From Rosettibacter sp964572725 (GTDB lineage: Bacteria; Bacteroidota; Ignavibacteria; Ignavibacteriales; Melioribacteraceae): a DNA stretch of 64,000 bases. The notes under the pieces were generated by a model. It was not told where the DNA came from and did no database searches. It saw nothing but the letters and a program-made list of their open reading frames with translations. Below, piece by piece: positions 52,999 through 62,020 of the stretch; the first letter of the stretch is position 1, and each line of letters begins with the position of its first letter. Both the position numbers and the translations under genes were made by a program. Location of the stretch: assembly GCA_964572725.1 (NCBI GenBank), contig CAZNFW010000002.1:50947-114946 (forward strand), given 5' to 3'.

Positions 52999-53018
52999 AA
53001 AGGTCTTAAAAGACCTTT
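52999..53018. terminator. Hairpin AAAGGTCTT-AAA-AGACCTTT
   Basis: A compact 8-bp inverted repeat about 120 bases beyond the GroES-like stop. The run of T after it is short, so it is a plausible but weak terminator. Confidence 0.4.
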
Positions 53019-53123
53019 AAACAAAGCTTTACTCTTAATGCGGTCTAATGTTTAATAGACTGTGGTTAGCATATTTGAAAATTCTATGGTAGAATAATAA
53101 CAAATTTTAAGCAGGAGGTTGTT

Positions 53124-53528
53124 ATGGAAAAAATCAAAATTGCAGAAACAGACAAATATGAAATTTATTGCTACCCAAAAGATAAAATTATTCACCATAT
53201 TATTAAAAAATTTGTTTATGGAGAAGATTTTCAAAATCTAATGACAAAAGGAGCAGATGCTTTTATTGAATATAAGTGTAATAAATGGTTATCTGATGAT
53301 AGGAGCAGTGCAGCATTGAGAAAGGAAGATATTATATGGGGTCAAGAGAATTGGGAGCCAAGAGTTTTACAAAATGGCTGGAAATACTGGGCTATAGTTA
53401 TGCCAGATTCTGCTGCTGGTAAATTGACAATGAAACCAATCATAGAAAGGTATGCATCTTTAGGTGTTAAATTAGAGATTGTTGAATCACCCGAAGAAGG
53501 TTTAGAATGGCTTAGAAATCAAAAGTAA
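53124..53528 (+). CDS. STAS/SpoIIAA-like small protein, function unknown
   Basis: 134 residues, no signal peptide. The pattern of a strand pair (KYEIYCYPKDKIIHHIIKK), a helix, a strand with KWLSDDRSS, a helix containing WGQENWEPRVL, then KYWAIVMPDS and a final EEGLEWL helix resembles the small STAS-like proteins common in Bacteroidota. Tryptophan content is high. It has a very strong AGGAGG five bases before the ATG, unlike most neighbours. It stands alone between long intergenic stretches. Confidence 0.6.
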   Translation: MEKIKIAETDKYEIYCYPKDKIIHHIIKKFVYGEDFQNLMTKGADAFIEYKCNKWLSDDRSSAALRKEDIIWGQENWEPRVLQNGWKYWAIVMPDSAAGKLTMKPIIERYASLGVKLEIVESPEEGLEWLRNQK

Positions 53529-54134
53529 TAGTATATATAACTTAAGATTTTTTTACAGTTGAGAGCTAAAGGTTTATTCAATATTTGACAGAAAGCTTGC
53601 ATGGGAGCTCTCTAATTTTATTGAGAATATAAATTTAATGTACAGAGACAATTTGGATATGCTGGCTGTTAGCAAAATTAAAATTTTATAAACTGATAAA
53701 ATCGTTATTTATTAATGAAAAATATCCAGTAGTCTACTATACATTTTTATGTCTATTTATTTAGAATAATCAACTTGCCTCATGTATTAAATGAATATGA
53801 ACTGAAGAACTAAATACCCACAAACGCTTTTGTCAACTTATTAAATATATCCGTAAGCAATGATAGTAATATAGAGATTAAGTAAATTTACCGTTGAACA
53901 AAAGCGAGTAAATTTTTTTATGTTGTCAATAACATCTCGAATTGCTCTATTAAAGTAAAGTTAAAGACCTTGATTAAATACTTTAAAAAATCAATAACGA
54001 ACAGATAATTAAAAAAAATCCGTCATAATTTTTTAGTTTATTAAATCAATTTAATTATGCTTTTAGAATATTTCTGTTCCATTTCCATTCAGCTTTTTAT
54101 AATTTTAACTAAATAAAAAATTTTAGGTGCATTT
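53529..54134. other. Long intergenic region with one inverted repeat
   Basis: About 600 AT-rich bases without a credible frame. CGCTTTTGTCAAC (53825-53837) faces GTTGAACAAAAGCG (53893-53906), an imperfect inverted repeat with a 55-base spacer. Nothing else is recognised. Confidence 0.5.
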
Positions 54135-56174
54135 ATGAAAAAGTTAATCAGTGTTTTATGCCTAATTATAATCTTTTCAATAAATATTTTTCCTCAACAA
54201 AAAAGAGCATTAAAGCCTGAAGATTTATGGGCGATGAAAAGAATTGGAAGTTTTGATGTATCCCCCGATGGCAAAACAATTGCTTTTACTGTTACTACTT
54301 ATGACATCGAAAAAAATAAAGGCAACTCAGATATTTGGCTTATTGACACTGATGGCAAAAATTTAAGACCTCTTAAAACTTCTGAAGAAAATGAAAGCAA
54401 TCCAAAATTTTCTCCAGATGGAAAGTCAATAGCTTATGAATATAAAGATCAAATCTGGCTTTGTGATTTAAATGGAAAAAACGATAAACAATTAACAAAC
54501 ATTTACACAGGTGCATCAGGTTTAGTGTGGTCAAAAGACGGCAAGAAGATTATGTTTGTTTCAGAAGTTTATCCCGATTGCGAAAATCAAGAATGCAACG
54601 AAAAACGAGATAAAGAAAAACAGGAAAGCAAAGTAAAAGCAAAAATTATTACAGAGCTTATGTTTCGTTCATGGAACAAATGGCGCGATGAAAAAAGAAG
54701 TCATCTTTTTTTATATAATATTGAAAAGGATGAATATTATGATGTAATTAAAGGAAGTAAATCAGATGTGCCTCCAGTTGATCTTGGCAGCAATCAGGAT
54801 TATACATTTTCTCCGGATGGAAAAGAAATTGCATTTGTAATGAATACAGATAAAGTAATTGCAACAAGTACAAATAATGATGTATTCGTTGTTAATGTTG
54901 AAGATATTTTGAAAGGAAAACAAATAACTTATAAAAAAATTTCTGTAAGTAAAGGAAATGATAATCAACCAGTTTATTCGCCTGATGGTAAATACATTGC
55001 TTTTCGTTCAATGAAAAGAGCAGGCTTCGAAGCAGATAAGCAAGATATAATTTTGTATAACAGAACAACAGGCACTTTAAGAAACTTAACTGAAAAATTA
55101 GATTTATCAGTTGGTCAAATTCTCTGGTCGCCCGATAACAAATACATATATTTTGATGCAGCAAATCAAATTTATAATTCAATCTACAGAATTAATGTTG
55201 AGACAGGAGATTTATTAACTTTTGTTAAAGACGGTGTTAATGAAGATATGATTATGTCTCCTGATGGTGAATTAATATTTTTCAAACGACAAAAGACTAC
55301 AATGCCTTCAGAAATTTTTGCTCTTAAAACAAATGGAGGTGGATTTGAACGAATAACAAGAATTAACGAGGAGCTTTTAACGAAAATTCAATTTAATGAA
55401 ATAGAAACATTCTGGAGTAATGGAGCTGATGGAGCAAAAGTGCAGTCAATTTTAATTAAACCACCTTTCTTTGATGCAAAAAAGAAATATCCATTAATTT
55501 TTTTAATTCATGGAGGACCTCAAGGGCATTGGGCTGATGATTTTCATTATCGATGGAATTTACAAATGTTTGCTGCAAAAGGTTATGTTGTTGTTGCACC
55601 CAATCCACGCGGCAGTACAGGATATGGACAAAAATTTGTTGATGAAATATCAGGCGATTGGGGTGGAAAAGTTTATATTGATTTAATGAATGTATACGAT
55701 TATGCTCTTGACAATTTTAAGTTCATTGATTACAAAAATACATTTGCTGCAGGAGCTTCTTACGGTGGGTATATGATTAATTGGATTTTAGGTCATACTG
55801 ATCGATTCAATGCATTAGTATCTCATGCAGGTGTTTATAATTTAGAAAGCATGTATGGTACAACCGAGGAATTATGGTTCCCCGAGTGGGAATTTAAAGG
55901 CACACCATGGACAAATCGTTCTTTGTATGAACTCTGGTCGCCGCATCGATATGCAGATAATTTTAAGACACCAACATTAGTAATACATGGAGCAAATGAT
56001 TTTAGAGTACCTGAAGGACAAGCTTTTGAACTTTTCACAACATTACAGCGCAAGGGAGTGCCGAGTAAACTACTGTATTTCCCGGATGAATTTCATTTTG
56101 TGACTAAACCGCAAAATTCTATTTTGTGGTGGAATACAATTTTTGATTGGTTCGAAAATTATAAGGAGAAATAA
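54135..56174 (+). CDS. S9 family serine peptidase (prolyl oligopeptidase type)
   Basis: 679 residues, signal peptide about 1-21. An N-terminal propeller with TolB/PD40-like repeats (FDVSPDGKTIAFT, PKFSPDGKSIAYE, PVYSPDGKYIAFRS) covers about 30-400. The alpha/beta hydrolase domain has nucleophile Ser542 (GASYGGYM), Asp622 (HGANDFRVPEGQ) and His654 (DEFHF). Such exported peptidases remove dipeptides or acylated residues from peptides. It is followed two bases later by the YkvA-like gene, so the two form an operon. Confidence 0.9.
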   Translation: MKKLISVLCLIIIFSINIFPQQKRALKPEDLWAMKRIGSFDVSPDGKTIAFTVTTYDIEKNKGNSDIWLIDTDGKNLRPLKTSEENESNPKFSPDGKSIAYEYKDQIWLCDLNGKNDKQLTNIYTGASGLVWSKDGKKIMFVSEVYPDCENQECNEKRDKEKQESKVKAKIITELMFRSWNKWRDEKRSHLFLYNIEKDEYYDVIKGSKSDVPPVDLGSNQDYTFSPDGKEIAFVMNTDKVIATSTNNDVFVVNVEDILKGKQITYKKISVSKGNDNQPVYSPDGKYIAFRSMKRAGFEADKQDIILYNRTTGTLRNLTEKLDLSVGQILWSPDNKYIYFDAANQIYNSIYRINVETGDLLTFVKDGVNEDMIMSPDGELIFFKRQKTTMPSEIFALKTNGGGFERITRINEELLTKIQFNEIETFWSNGADGAKVQSILIKPPFFDAKKKYPLIFLIHGGPQGHWADDFHYRWNLQMFAAKGYVVVAPNPRGSTGYGQKFVDEISGDWGGKVYIDLMNVYDYALDNFKFIDYKNTFAAGASYGGYMINWILGHTDRFNALVSHAGVYNLESMYGTTEELWFPEWEFKGTPWTNRSLYELWSPHRYADNFKTPTLVIHGANDFRVPEGQAFELFTTLQRKGVPSKLLYFPDEFHFVTKPQNSILWWNTIFDWFENYKEK

Positions 56175-56176
56175 AT

Positions 56177-56527
56177 ATGTCATACGAATTTTATGATAGA
56201 GATCTTAAAGAACTAAGCAGGGTAAATTCAGAAAAAGAATTTGAAGAAAAATCAGATTACATTGAAGAAAATTTGTGGACAAAATTAGAACGGGTTGGGA
56301 ATAAAATTCGTTTTGCAAAAGACGTTAAAGCACTCTATAAATATATGAAAGATAAGAGTGTATCATGGTATCGTAAGTCGATAGTTATTGGTGCATTAAT
56401 TTATTTTATAACACCAATAGATACCATACCAGATTTAGCTCCACTAATAGGTTATCTTGACGACTTGGGTGTTATAACAGCAGTAATAAAATTTCTCGGG
56501 CATGAATTAATGCAGTATTATGATTGA
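56177..56527 (+). CDS. YkvA-like membrane protein (DUF1232)
   Basis: 116 residues. The conserved DUF1232 core is KSIVIGALIYFITPIDTIPDLAPLIGYLDDLGVI near the C-terminus, with one membrane-associated helix. The N-terminal charged region varies between homologues. AAGGAG of its ribosome site lies in the last codons of the S9 peptidase gene. Function of the family is unknown. Confidence 0.82.
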   Translation: MSYEFYDRDLKELSRVNSEKEFEEKSDYIEENLWTKLERVGNKIRFAKDVKALYKYMKDKSVSWYRKSIVIGALIYFITPIDTIPDLAPLIGYLDDLGVITAVIKFLGHELMQYYD

Positions 56528-56576
56528 AAGTTTTATAGCAAAGATGAAAAATAATAAATCATAATACTTAACTGTC

Positions 56577-56712
56577 GGGGCTGTCTAAAAAGCAAAATTT
56601 TTTAAGAAATAGACCACAGAAACCACAGATTTTAATCGACCCGCCTGCCAAAATATGGCGGGCAGGTTTTCACAGATTATTTAATTGAAAAATTACTTTT
56701 TAGCCAGCCCCC
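56577..56712. mobile_element. MITE-like element, copy 2
   Basis: 136 bases bounded by GGGGCTGTCTAAAAAGCAAA on the left and TTACTTTTTAGCCAGCCCCC on the right. There is no coding capacity. The interior has CCACAGAAACCACAGATTTT, a CCGCCTGCC...GGCGGGCAGG hairpin and CACAGATTATTTAATTGAA. Copy 3 at 61676 is the same element in reverse orientation. Confidence 0.75.
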
Positions 56713-56727
56713 AGGTAAAAAGATTAT

Positions 56728-56879
56728 AAGCCTTTCTAGGGATAAAAGATGCGAGAAGAAAAAAAATTAACATTTAGAAAAATTTTTTCTTGACATACCA
56801 CACCCATTTATTATATTAATGCAAGAAAAAAGTTATTTTATAACGAGGGTCATAAGATGACTTTTATCGAGGGTTTAAA
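56728..56879. repeat. Duplicated promoter/leader cassette, copy A
   Basis: About 150 bases nearly identical to 61870-62020. It includes AAGCCTTTCT, TAACATTTAGAAAAA, a sigma70-like TTGACA (56790) with TATATT (56812) 16 bases on, GAGGGTCATAAG and the first codons MTFIEGL of a small frame. It follows a MITE-like element, as does copy B. Confidence 0.8.
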
Positions 56880-57015
56880 ATTCGGAAAGTATCCATTAAT
56901 AAGACAGTACAAAATTAATCCTTTGGTTTCCTCTTTATTAACACTATTAAAACTACTGTTCTCAAGCATATTTATAAAAGACACAAAGACTTATCAAATA
57001 TTTAGAGATGAATAA
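56857..57015 (+). CDS. Small frame MTFIEGL... (52 residues), copy A
   Basis: Starts in the repeated cassette with GAGGG 10 bases upstream and ends at TAA 57013-57015, just inside the start of the Por-tail gene. The first seven codons match copy B (MTFVEGL); the rest is unrelated, with a hydrophobic stretch LVSSLLTLLKLLFSS. It could be a leader peptide coupled to the next gene or a chance frame behind a transplanted promoter. No family is recognised. Confidence 0.35.
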   Translation: MTFIEGLKFGKYPLIRQYKINPLVSSLLTLLKLLFSSIFIKDTKTYQIFRDE

Positions 57016-57988
57016 TATGAGAAATATGATAATTGTATTGATTCTTCTGCTTAGCAAAATATGCATTGCACAAATACATATAGAATACCTCAATGATGTG
57101 CCGGCAGAATTTAAGGAAAGGTACTATAGCCAAAAACGTAATTACAATCCATTGCAGGTTGGAAATGTTTGGCAATATTATATCTCTGAGGATAAACGTT
57201 ATGCAACTCAGATGATAGTAAGTGATACACTTATTGGCAATAGAAGATATTTCCTAAGGATTAACATGATAGACACTAAACTTCCAAAAGATAGTTTATC
57301 TTTATGGGAAAGATATGATACTTTAACAGCCAGTACATATACATTTGATATATATGATTATGATAATGATGGTAATAAAAGTGAAGAATTTTTAGTTGAT
57401 AGTTTTGATGCCGGAGTTTTTTCAAGATACCAATCTTATAAATTTTTTTTTGAATCATGGGGATATCCTGTAGTTACAGCTCTTATAAAAGATACCGGGT
57501 GGGTAAAAGTAAGTGAAGATACTGTTTTGTTTAGAACAGTAGAATATTTGGATGTATTCACAACCGAGATTATTGCAGATAAGTACGGTTTAATATGTTA
57601 TCAAACAGAATTACCACTTATATGCTTAACTGGGGTAATCATCGGCGGACAGAAATACGGGACAATAGTAAGTGTTGAGAATAATGATATAGAGTTTTCT
57701 GTACCTAGTGAATTTATTCTTGAAAATAATTATCCGAATCCATTTAATCCTACAACTACTATTAATTATACCGTTCCTCAAAACAGATATGGGAATTCAT
57801 ATTTCAATGTAAAGCTGGTAGTTTATGATCCTCTCGGGAGAGAAGTAGCTGTTCTGGTTAATGAATCAAAGCCTCCCGGGAATTACAGTGTTGTTTTTAA
57901 TGCACAGAATCTTCCCAGCGGAGTTTACTACTACTCATTAATCACAAGCACCACAATAATAACAAAATCAATGGTATTAATTAAATAA
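57008..57988 (+). CDS. Secreted protein with type IX (Por) sorting tail
   Basis: 326 residues. Signal peptide within MNNMRNMIIVLILLLSKICIA; any of three ATGs could start it. The central part (about 35-225) is not recognised: a beta-rich segment with QVGNVWQYYISEDKRYATQM and many Asp and Tyr residues. The tail begins ENNYPNPFNPTTTINYT and runs to SKSMVL-like KSMVLIK, a standard type IX sorting domain for export to the surface. It is the first large gene after the repeated cassette and precedes the propeller operon by 31 bases. Confidence 0.78.
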   Translation: MNNMRNMIIVLILLLSKICIAQIHIEYLNDVPAEFKERYYSQKRNYNPLQVGNVWQYYISEDKRYATQMIVSDTLIGNRRYFLRINMIDTKLPKDSLSLWERYDTLTASTYTFDIYDYDNDGNKSEEFLVDSFDAGVFSRYQSYKFFFESWGYPVVTALIKDTGWVKVSEDTVLFRTVEYLDVFTTEIIADKYGLICYQTELPLICLTGVIIGGQKYGTIVSVENNDIEFSVPSEFILENNYPNPFNPTTTINYTVPQNRYGNSYFNVKLVVYDPLGREVAVLVNESKPPGNYSVVFNAQNLPSGVYYYSLITSTTIITKSMVLIK

Positions 57989-58001
57989 GGAGGAGGTAAA
58001 A

Positions 58002-58019
58002 ATGAAAATGAAATTATAA
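58002..58019 (+). other. Five-codon minigene (MKMKL) before the propeller gene
   Basis: A very strong AAGGAGGAGG (57987-57997 region) serves ATG AAA ATG AAA TTA TAA, and this stop overlaps the propeller gene start as TAATG. Either the ribosome restarts there, or the original start of the propeller gene was lost and this is the scar. Confidence 0.5.
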
Positions 58020-58843
58020 TGAATGCACAAAAAATTTCTTTTTCTAAGAATGGCTTGATTTATCTTACAGATAAAATTTTTTGCCGAGTAAATATTTATG
58101 ATAAAAACCTAAAATTGAAATCAACTTTTGGGAAAAGAGGAAAATCTTTAGGTGAATTTAAAGCACCAAGTCAAATAACAATTAATGAAAATTATGTTGT
58201 TGTTTCAGATTTTGCTTCATCTCGAGTACAGGTTTTCAATTCGAGCATGAAACCGCTTTATGTTTTTTACACAGAGGGACCAATTTTCGATATGTCTTTT
58301 GACAGAAACGGTTTTTTAATTATTGGTGCATATACTTGTAAAAAAGATAGAACACTTTTTAAGTACGATATAAAAGGAAAGATAAATGCAGTTATAAAAT
58401 TAAAAAATACTTTTGGTGATCCATTTAAAGATGTTTATAAATTTACTATACTACCCAATGGTTATATTGCAGTTACTTATTTAGTTCAAAATATTATTGA
58501 AATTCTTGATTCAAACTATAAAAGCATAAAGACAGTAGTAATTGATAAACTTCCATCTCACCCAAAGTATGTAAAAATTAGCAATAGATTATCTATTCCG
58601 GAAAATAATTTAATTCAATCTGTAACCTCTGATTTTAAATCTAGAATTTACATTTTAGCAAGCCACTACATTAAGAATCCTAAACGGGAAATTTTTATTT
58701 ATAATTTTGAAGGAAAATTTTTAGGTTCATTTATTTTACCAAATTCAACTGATGAAATATTTATTGATAATAATATGAATTTTTATACAATTGAAAATAG
58801 AAGGACTTTGCTTAAAAAATATAAATTGAGCTTAAAGCTATGA
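58019..58843 (+). CDS. NHL/six-bladed beta-propeller protein
   Basis: 274 residues with NHL-like repeats: STFGKRGKSLGEFKAPSQIT, then VVVSDFASSRVQVFNS, a third around IGAYTCKKDRTLFKYD and others less regular. Bacteroidota six-bladed propellers of this kind are usually longer (about 350-400) and carry a signal peptide or lipobox; this copy has neither and starts directly within blade 1, so it may be truncated. The stop overlaps the MauE-fusion start as ATGA. Ligand unknown. Confidence 0.68.
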   Translation: MNAQKISFSKNGLIYLTDKIFCRVNIYDKNLKLKSTFGKRGKSLGEFKAPSQITINENYVVVSDFASSRVQVFNSSMKPLYVFYTEGPIFDMSFDRNGFLIIGAYTCKKDRTLFKYDIKGKINAVIKLKNTFGDPFKDVYKFTILPNGYIAVTYLVQNIIEILDSNYKSIKTVVIDKLPSHPKYVKISNRLSIPENNLIQSVTSDFKSRIYILASHYIKNPKREIFIYNFEGKFLGSFILPNSTDEIFIDNNMNFYTIENRRTLLKKYKLSLKL

Positions 58844-59817
58844 AATTCAGGGGAAATTTTAATTTAATACTCTTAATTAGCAAAACTATTTCAACTTTAG
58901 TTGGACTCATTTTTTTTGTTTCTGGTATATCAAAAATTTTGGTATTTAAAAGTTTTTCTATAACTGTAATGCGTTTTTTACCATTTTTTTCAAAAATAAC
59001 TTATCTTATTGCAATTTTTGTTATTATACTCGAAATTTCATTAGGATTTATGCTCTTGATTAGATATAAATTAGCTTTTACATCTTTTGCACTGAGTATA
59101 TTATTGACTTTTTTTATTGGTATATTGATGTATGAAGTCATGACTGGCATTTCGATAAGATGCAATTGTTTTGGTGGCTTAAATATCAGTTTCCCACCAA
59201 AGACTCAAATGATAATTGATATGATTCTACTTAATTGCTTAATTATATTATTTTTAATTCATACAAAAGGCCGTACTTTATTAAATAAAAAAGAATGGAT
59301 TGCTTGGATAATTCCAGTGTTATTTTTAATGATTTTAGAAATCTTATTAATCAAAAGTGCATGGTCAACTAATAGGAAATCTAATACAGGGACTGTTTCA
59401 TTTTTATTGTCTTTTGTTACCTCACAAAATCATGCTGAACTTGAGAACAAATTTGCCAAAAAAGTGTTTTTTTTGGTTTCATTTTATGATTTTAATTGTC
59501 CACTTTGTTATGACGATTTTCTTGAGTTATCAGATTCGCTAAAATCAAATAAATATAGAAACGTTTATATTACTTATCTATTTGAAAAATTATCCCTTAA
59601 TACTGAATCACTGGATTCCCTTAGATTACAAATTTGGAAGGAAACAAATGAAATACATTCTCCAGTTTTACTAGTTGATAACAAATTGTTCCAAGATTAT
59701 AAAATTAGAAAAAGTTCAGTTTTAATATTAAATGAAAAAAATCAATTGTTAATTAAAAAAGAATTCCCCATAGGGGCAGAGGCACGAAAAAATATTTTAC
59801 ATTATCTTTCAAATTAA
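58840..59817 (+). CDS. MauE/DoxX-like membrane protein fused to a thioredoxin-like domain
   Basis: 325 residues. The N-terminal half has four membrane helices with the MauE/DoxX pattern (VGLIFFVSGISKIL, LEISLGFMLL) and a conserved-looking cysteine pair in IRCNCFGG. A fifth helix near 157-175 follows. The C-terminal part from about 205 has a strand VFFLVSFYDFNCPLC with Cys220-x-x-Cys223 and a thioredoxin-like order. MauE-type proteins pass electrons for disulfide formation in exported proteins. The fusion would couple membrane electron transfer to an exported redox site. This reading is by motif only. Confidence 0.7.
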   Translation: MKFRGNFNLILLISKTISTLVGLIFFVSGISKILVFKSFSITVMRFLPFFSKITYLIAIFVIILEISLGFMLLIRYKLAFTSFALSILLTFFIGILMYEVMTGISIRCNCFGGLNISFPPKTQMIIDMILLNCLIILFLIHTKGRTLLNKKEWIAWIIPVLFLMILEILLIKSAWSTNRKSNTGTVSFLLSFVTSQNHAELENKFAKKVFFLVSFYDFNCPLCYDDFLELSDSLKSNKYRNVYITYLFEKLSLNTESLDSLRLQIWKETNEIHSPVLLVDNKLFQDYKIRKSSVLILNEKNQLLIKKEFPIGAEARKNILHYLSN

Positions 59818-59821
59818 ATAT

Positions 59822-60613
59822 ATGACTGATTATCTTATAAAAGTCAATAATTTGAAAAAGACTTTAAAATCAAAAACAAGTGAATTTGTTTTAGGTGAAA
59901 TTTCTTTTGAACTATGTCAATCTGAAATAACAGCTTTGCTCGGTTTAAATGGAGCGGGTAAGACAACGCTTATTAAACTAATACTATCTCTTTTAAAACC
60001 AGATAGCGGTTCTATAATATTTAATAAAATAATTGATAATAATAGAGCCAAACAAATAAGTTATTTACCTGAATCTTTTAATGGGATAAACTATGAATTA
60101 ACAGTAAATTCATTTCTTAGATTTATATGTAATTTAACTGGCATTCCTCAAAAAGCTATAAATGACGAAGTAGATAAAGTTCTCGAAGCTGTTGAACTGA
60201 ATGATTATAAAAAAGAGCTAGTATCTAAATTATCTAAAGGAATGAAAACAAGACTCGGAATTGCTCAAGCTCTTATTGGGGATCCTTTATTGTTAATTTT
60301 AGATGAACCTACCGATGGTCTCGATCCACAAGGAAGAAAGGATATTGTTAAATTGCTAAATAGATTAAGGAAAAATGGAACAACAATTTTGATTAGTTCT
60401 CATATATTAGGGGAAATAGAAAAATTAGCTGATAATGTATTAATTCTACATAAGGGTCAACTTCTTCTTAATGGGAAAATTGCTAATCACACAATAGATG
60501 CTGAAATCAATAATAGAAAAAATATTAAAGAAGGAGAAAGTATATCATTCCACAGAATGAATTCTTTAGAAGAACTTTTCTTTTTTATAATAGGTGGTGG
60601 TAATAAAAAATGA
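59822..60613 (+). CDS. ABC transporter ATP-binding protein
   Basis: 263 residues. Walker A GLNGAGKTTLIKL, signature LSKGMKTRLGIAQAL and Walker B LLILDEPTDGLDP with H-loop SSHILGE. The type is the small ATPase that pairs with ABC-2-like permeases. It starts 4 bases after the MauE-fusion stop and overlaps the permease start by ATGA (60610-60613), so it is part of a four-gene operon. Confidence 0.9.
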   Translation: MTDYLIKVNNLKKTLKSKTSEFVLGEISFELCQSEITALLGLNGAGKTTLIKLILSLLKPDSGSIIFNKIIDNNRAKQISYLPESFNGINYELTVNSFLRFICNLTGIPQKAINDEVDKVLEAVELNDYKKELVSKLSKGMKTRLGIAQALIGDPLLLILDEPTDGLDPQGRKDIVKLLNRLRKNGTTILISSHILGEIEKLADNVLILHKGQLLLNGKIANHTIDAEINNRKNIKEGESISFHRMNSLEELFFFIIGGGNKK

Positions 60614-61383
60614 ATTATTCACTAATTAAATATACCGTTTCAAAAATTATCAGACAGCCCTTAACAGCATTAATATTTTTATTACAGTTAATATCTATTT
60701 TAGCATTGTTGGTTATAAACATTTTATTTAAAGATAATCAAATAATAGGAATAGATCTTATTGGAATATCACTTGATGAACCATATATAATAAAACAATT
60801 GATGAGTAATATTTTTTCATTATTTTTTTTAATAATTTTTTTTCTGTTAATATTAATTATTAACCGATACTTTCATGAATTTAAAAATAATGTATTACTT
60901 GTAATTATATTGCCCAAGCTAAAAACAAAAGATACTGTTGTTTATTCATCTTTTTTTGGAATATTTATTATTTTTTCTATTTCATTTATCATAGTATTCT
61001 TTTTAGCATTTTTAATATTCAAATTAAGATATGGTATTTCGTTAATTACATATTTAGTACATTCAGCATTTCTAATTATCTCGTCAATAATATATATAAC
61101 CTCATTTTCACTATTACTAAATATGTTTTTAGATGGATTTACTTCAAGTGTTATTATGATACTACCCGTTTTTGGTGGGGGAGTAGTCTCTGCATGGATT
61201 GGGATGAATAATGTATTATCCACGATTTTTAATTTTTTATTTCCACTAAATAAAATCAACAATAGTTTAACACTTGCTTTAATCGGGGAAATAAGTAATA
61301 ACACCGAAATATTTTTTTCTTTTATTGTGAGTATTTTTTTTATATATGTTGGAAGAATTTATTTTTTAAAAAAATGGGAATAA
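60610..61383 (+). CDS. ABC-2-like permease, six membrane helices
   Basis: 257 residues with about six hydrophobic helices (TALIFLLQLISILALLVIN, LFFLIIFFLLILIIN, IFIIFSISFIIVFFLAFLI and others). Primary similarity is low, but the ATGA overlap with the ATPase and the topology fit an ABC-2 type export permease. Last gene of the operon; no terminator is seen behind it. Confidence 0.75.
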   Translation: MNYSLIKYTVSKIIRQPLTALIFLLQLISILALLVINILFKDNQIIGIDLIGISLDEPYIIKQLMSNIFSLFFLIIFFLLILIINRYFHEFKNNVLLVIILPKLKTKDTVVYSSFFGIFIIFSISFIIVFFLAFLIFKLRYGISLITYLVHSAFLIISSIIYITSFSLLLNMFLDGFTSSVIMILPVFGGGVVSAWIGMNNVLSTIFNFLFPLNKINNSLTLALIGEISNNTEIFFSFIVSIFFIYVGRIYFLKKWE

Positions 61384-61675
61384 TTTGTGATGGGTGATAA
61401 TTAAACATAACAATAGAAAATAATTTAAAATCCTTTTTGATTTTTTTGTAATGCCATGTTAATTAGAAATTATGAATGATTATTTAATAACGTTCTTAAA
61501 ATTTTGTAATTGCCAAATCATTTATGAAAGAGACATTACCAAACAATTAATTAATAAAATTAAAGACAAACCTGCCTGACAGTAGCTGATAAACAATATT
61601 TTATCCAACTTTGATTTATCTTCGAAACAACCAATGATATTAATTCTTCTTCTTACTTCTCGAAATATTCTATTC

Positions 61676-61800
61676 GGGGGTTGACTAAAAAATAATTTTT
61701 CAATTAAATAATCTGTGAAAACCTTTGGCAGGCGGGTCGATTAAAATCTGAGATTTCTGTGGTCTATTTCTCAAAAAATTATACTTTTTAGACAGCCCCC
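61676..61800. mobile_element. MITE-like element, copy 3 (reverse orientation)
   Basis: 125 bases bounded by GGGGGTTGACTAAAAAATAA and ATACTTTTTAGACAGCCCCC. Its reverse complement matches copy 2 through most of the interior, including the ATTAAATAATCTGTGAAAACC and CCACAGAAATCTCAGATTTT blocks, although the CCGCC...GGCGG hairpin is reduced. Copies 2 and 3 therefore face each other around the propeller operon. Confidence 0.75.
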
Positions 61801-61869
61801 TCACAATTAGGGTTGCTGTATTAATTAAATCTGATTTCCAGCAAACAGGGATACACGATTAAAAATTTT

Positions 61870-62020
61870 AAGCCTTTCTAAGGATAAAAGAGGTGAGATG
61901 AAAAAAATTAACATTTAGAAAAAATTTTTCTTGACATACCACACCCCATTTATTATACTAATGCCAGAAAAAAGTTATTTTATTGCGAGGGTCATAAGAT
62001 GACTTTTGTTGAGGGCTTAA
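61870..62020. repeat. Duplicated promoter/leader cassette, copy B
   Basis: Nearly identical to 56728-56879. It contains TTGACA (61932-61937), a 17-base spacer and TATACT (61955-61960), then GAGGGTCATAAG and ATG ACT TTT GTT GAG GGC. The promoter spacer has one extra C compared with copy A. Confidence 0.8.

Noticed and set aside
56577..56712. CRISPR-like or tandem repeat
   Set aside because: There are no regularly spaced direct repeats; the element is bounded by inverted ends and recurs as whole units elsewhere.
61384..61675. Possible small gene after the ABC permease
   Set aside because: Only short stop-rich frames are present in all six readings, with no ribosome site.
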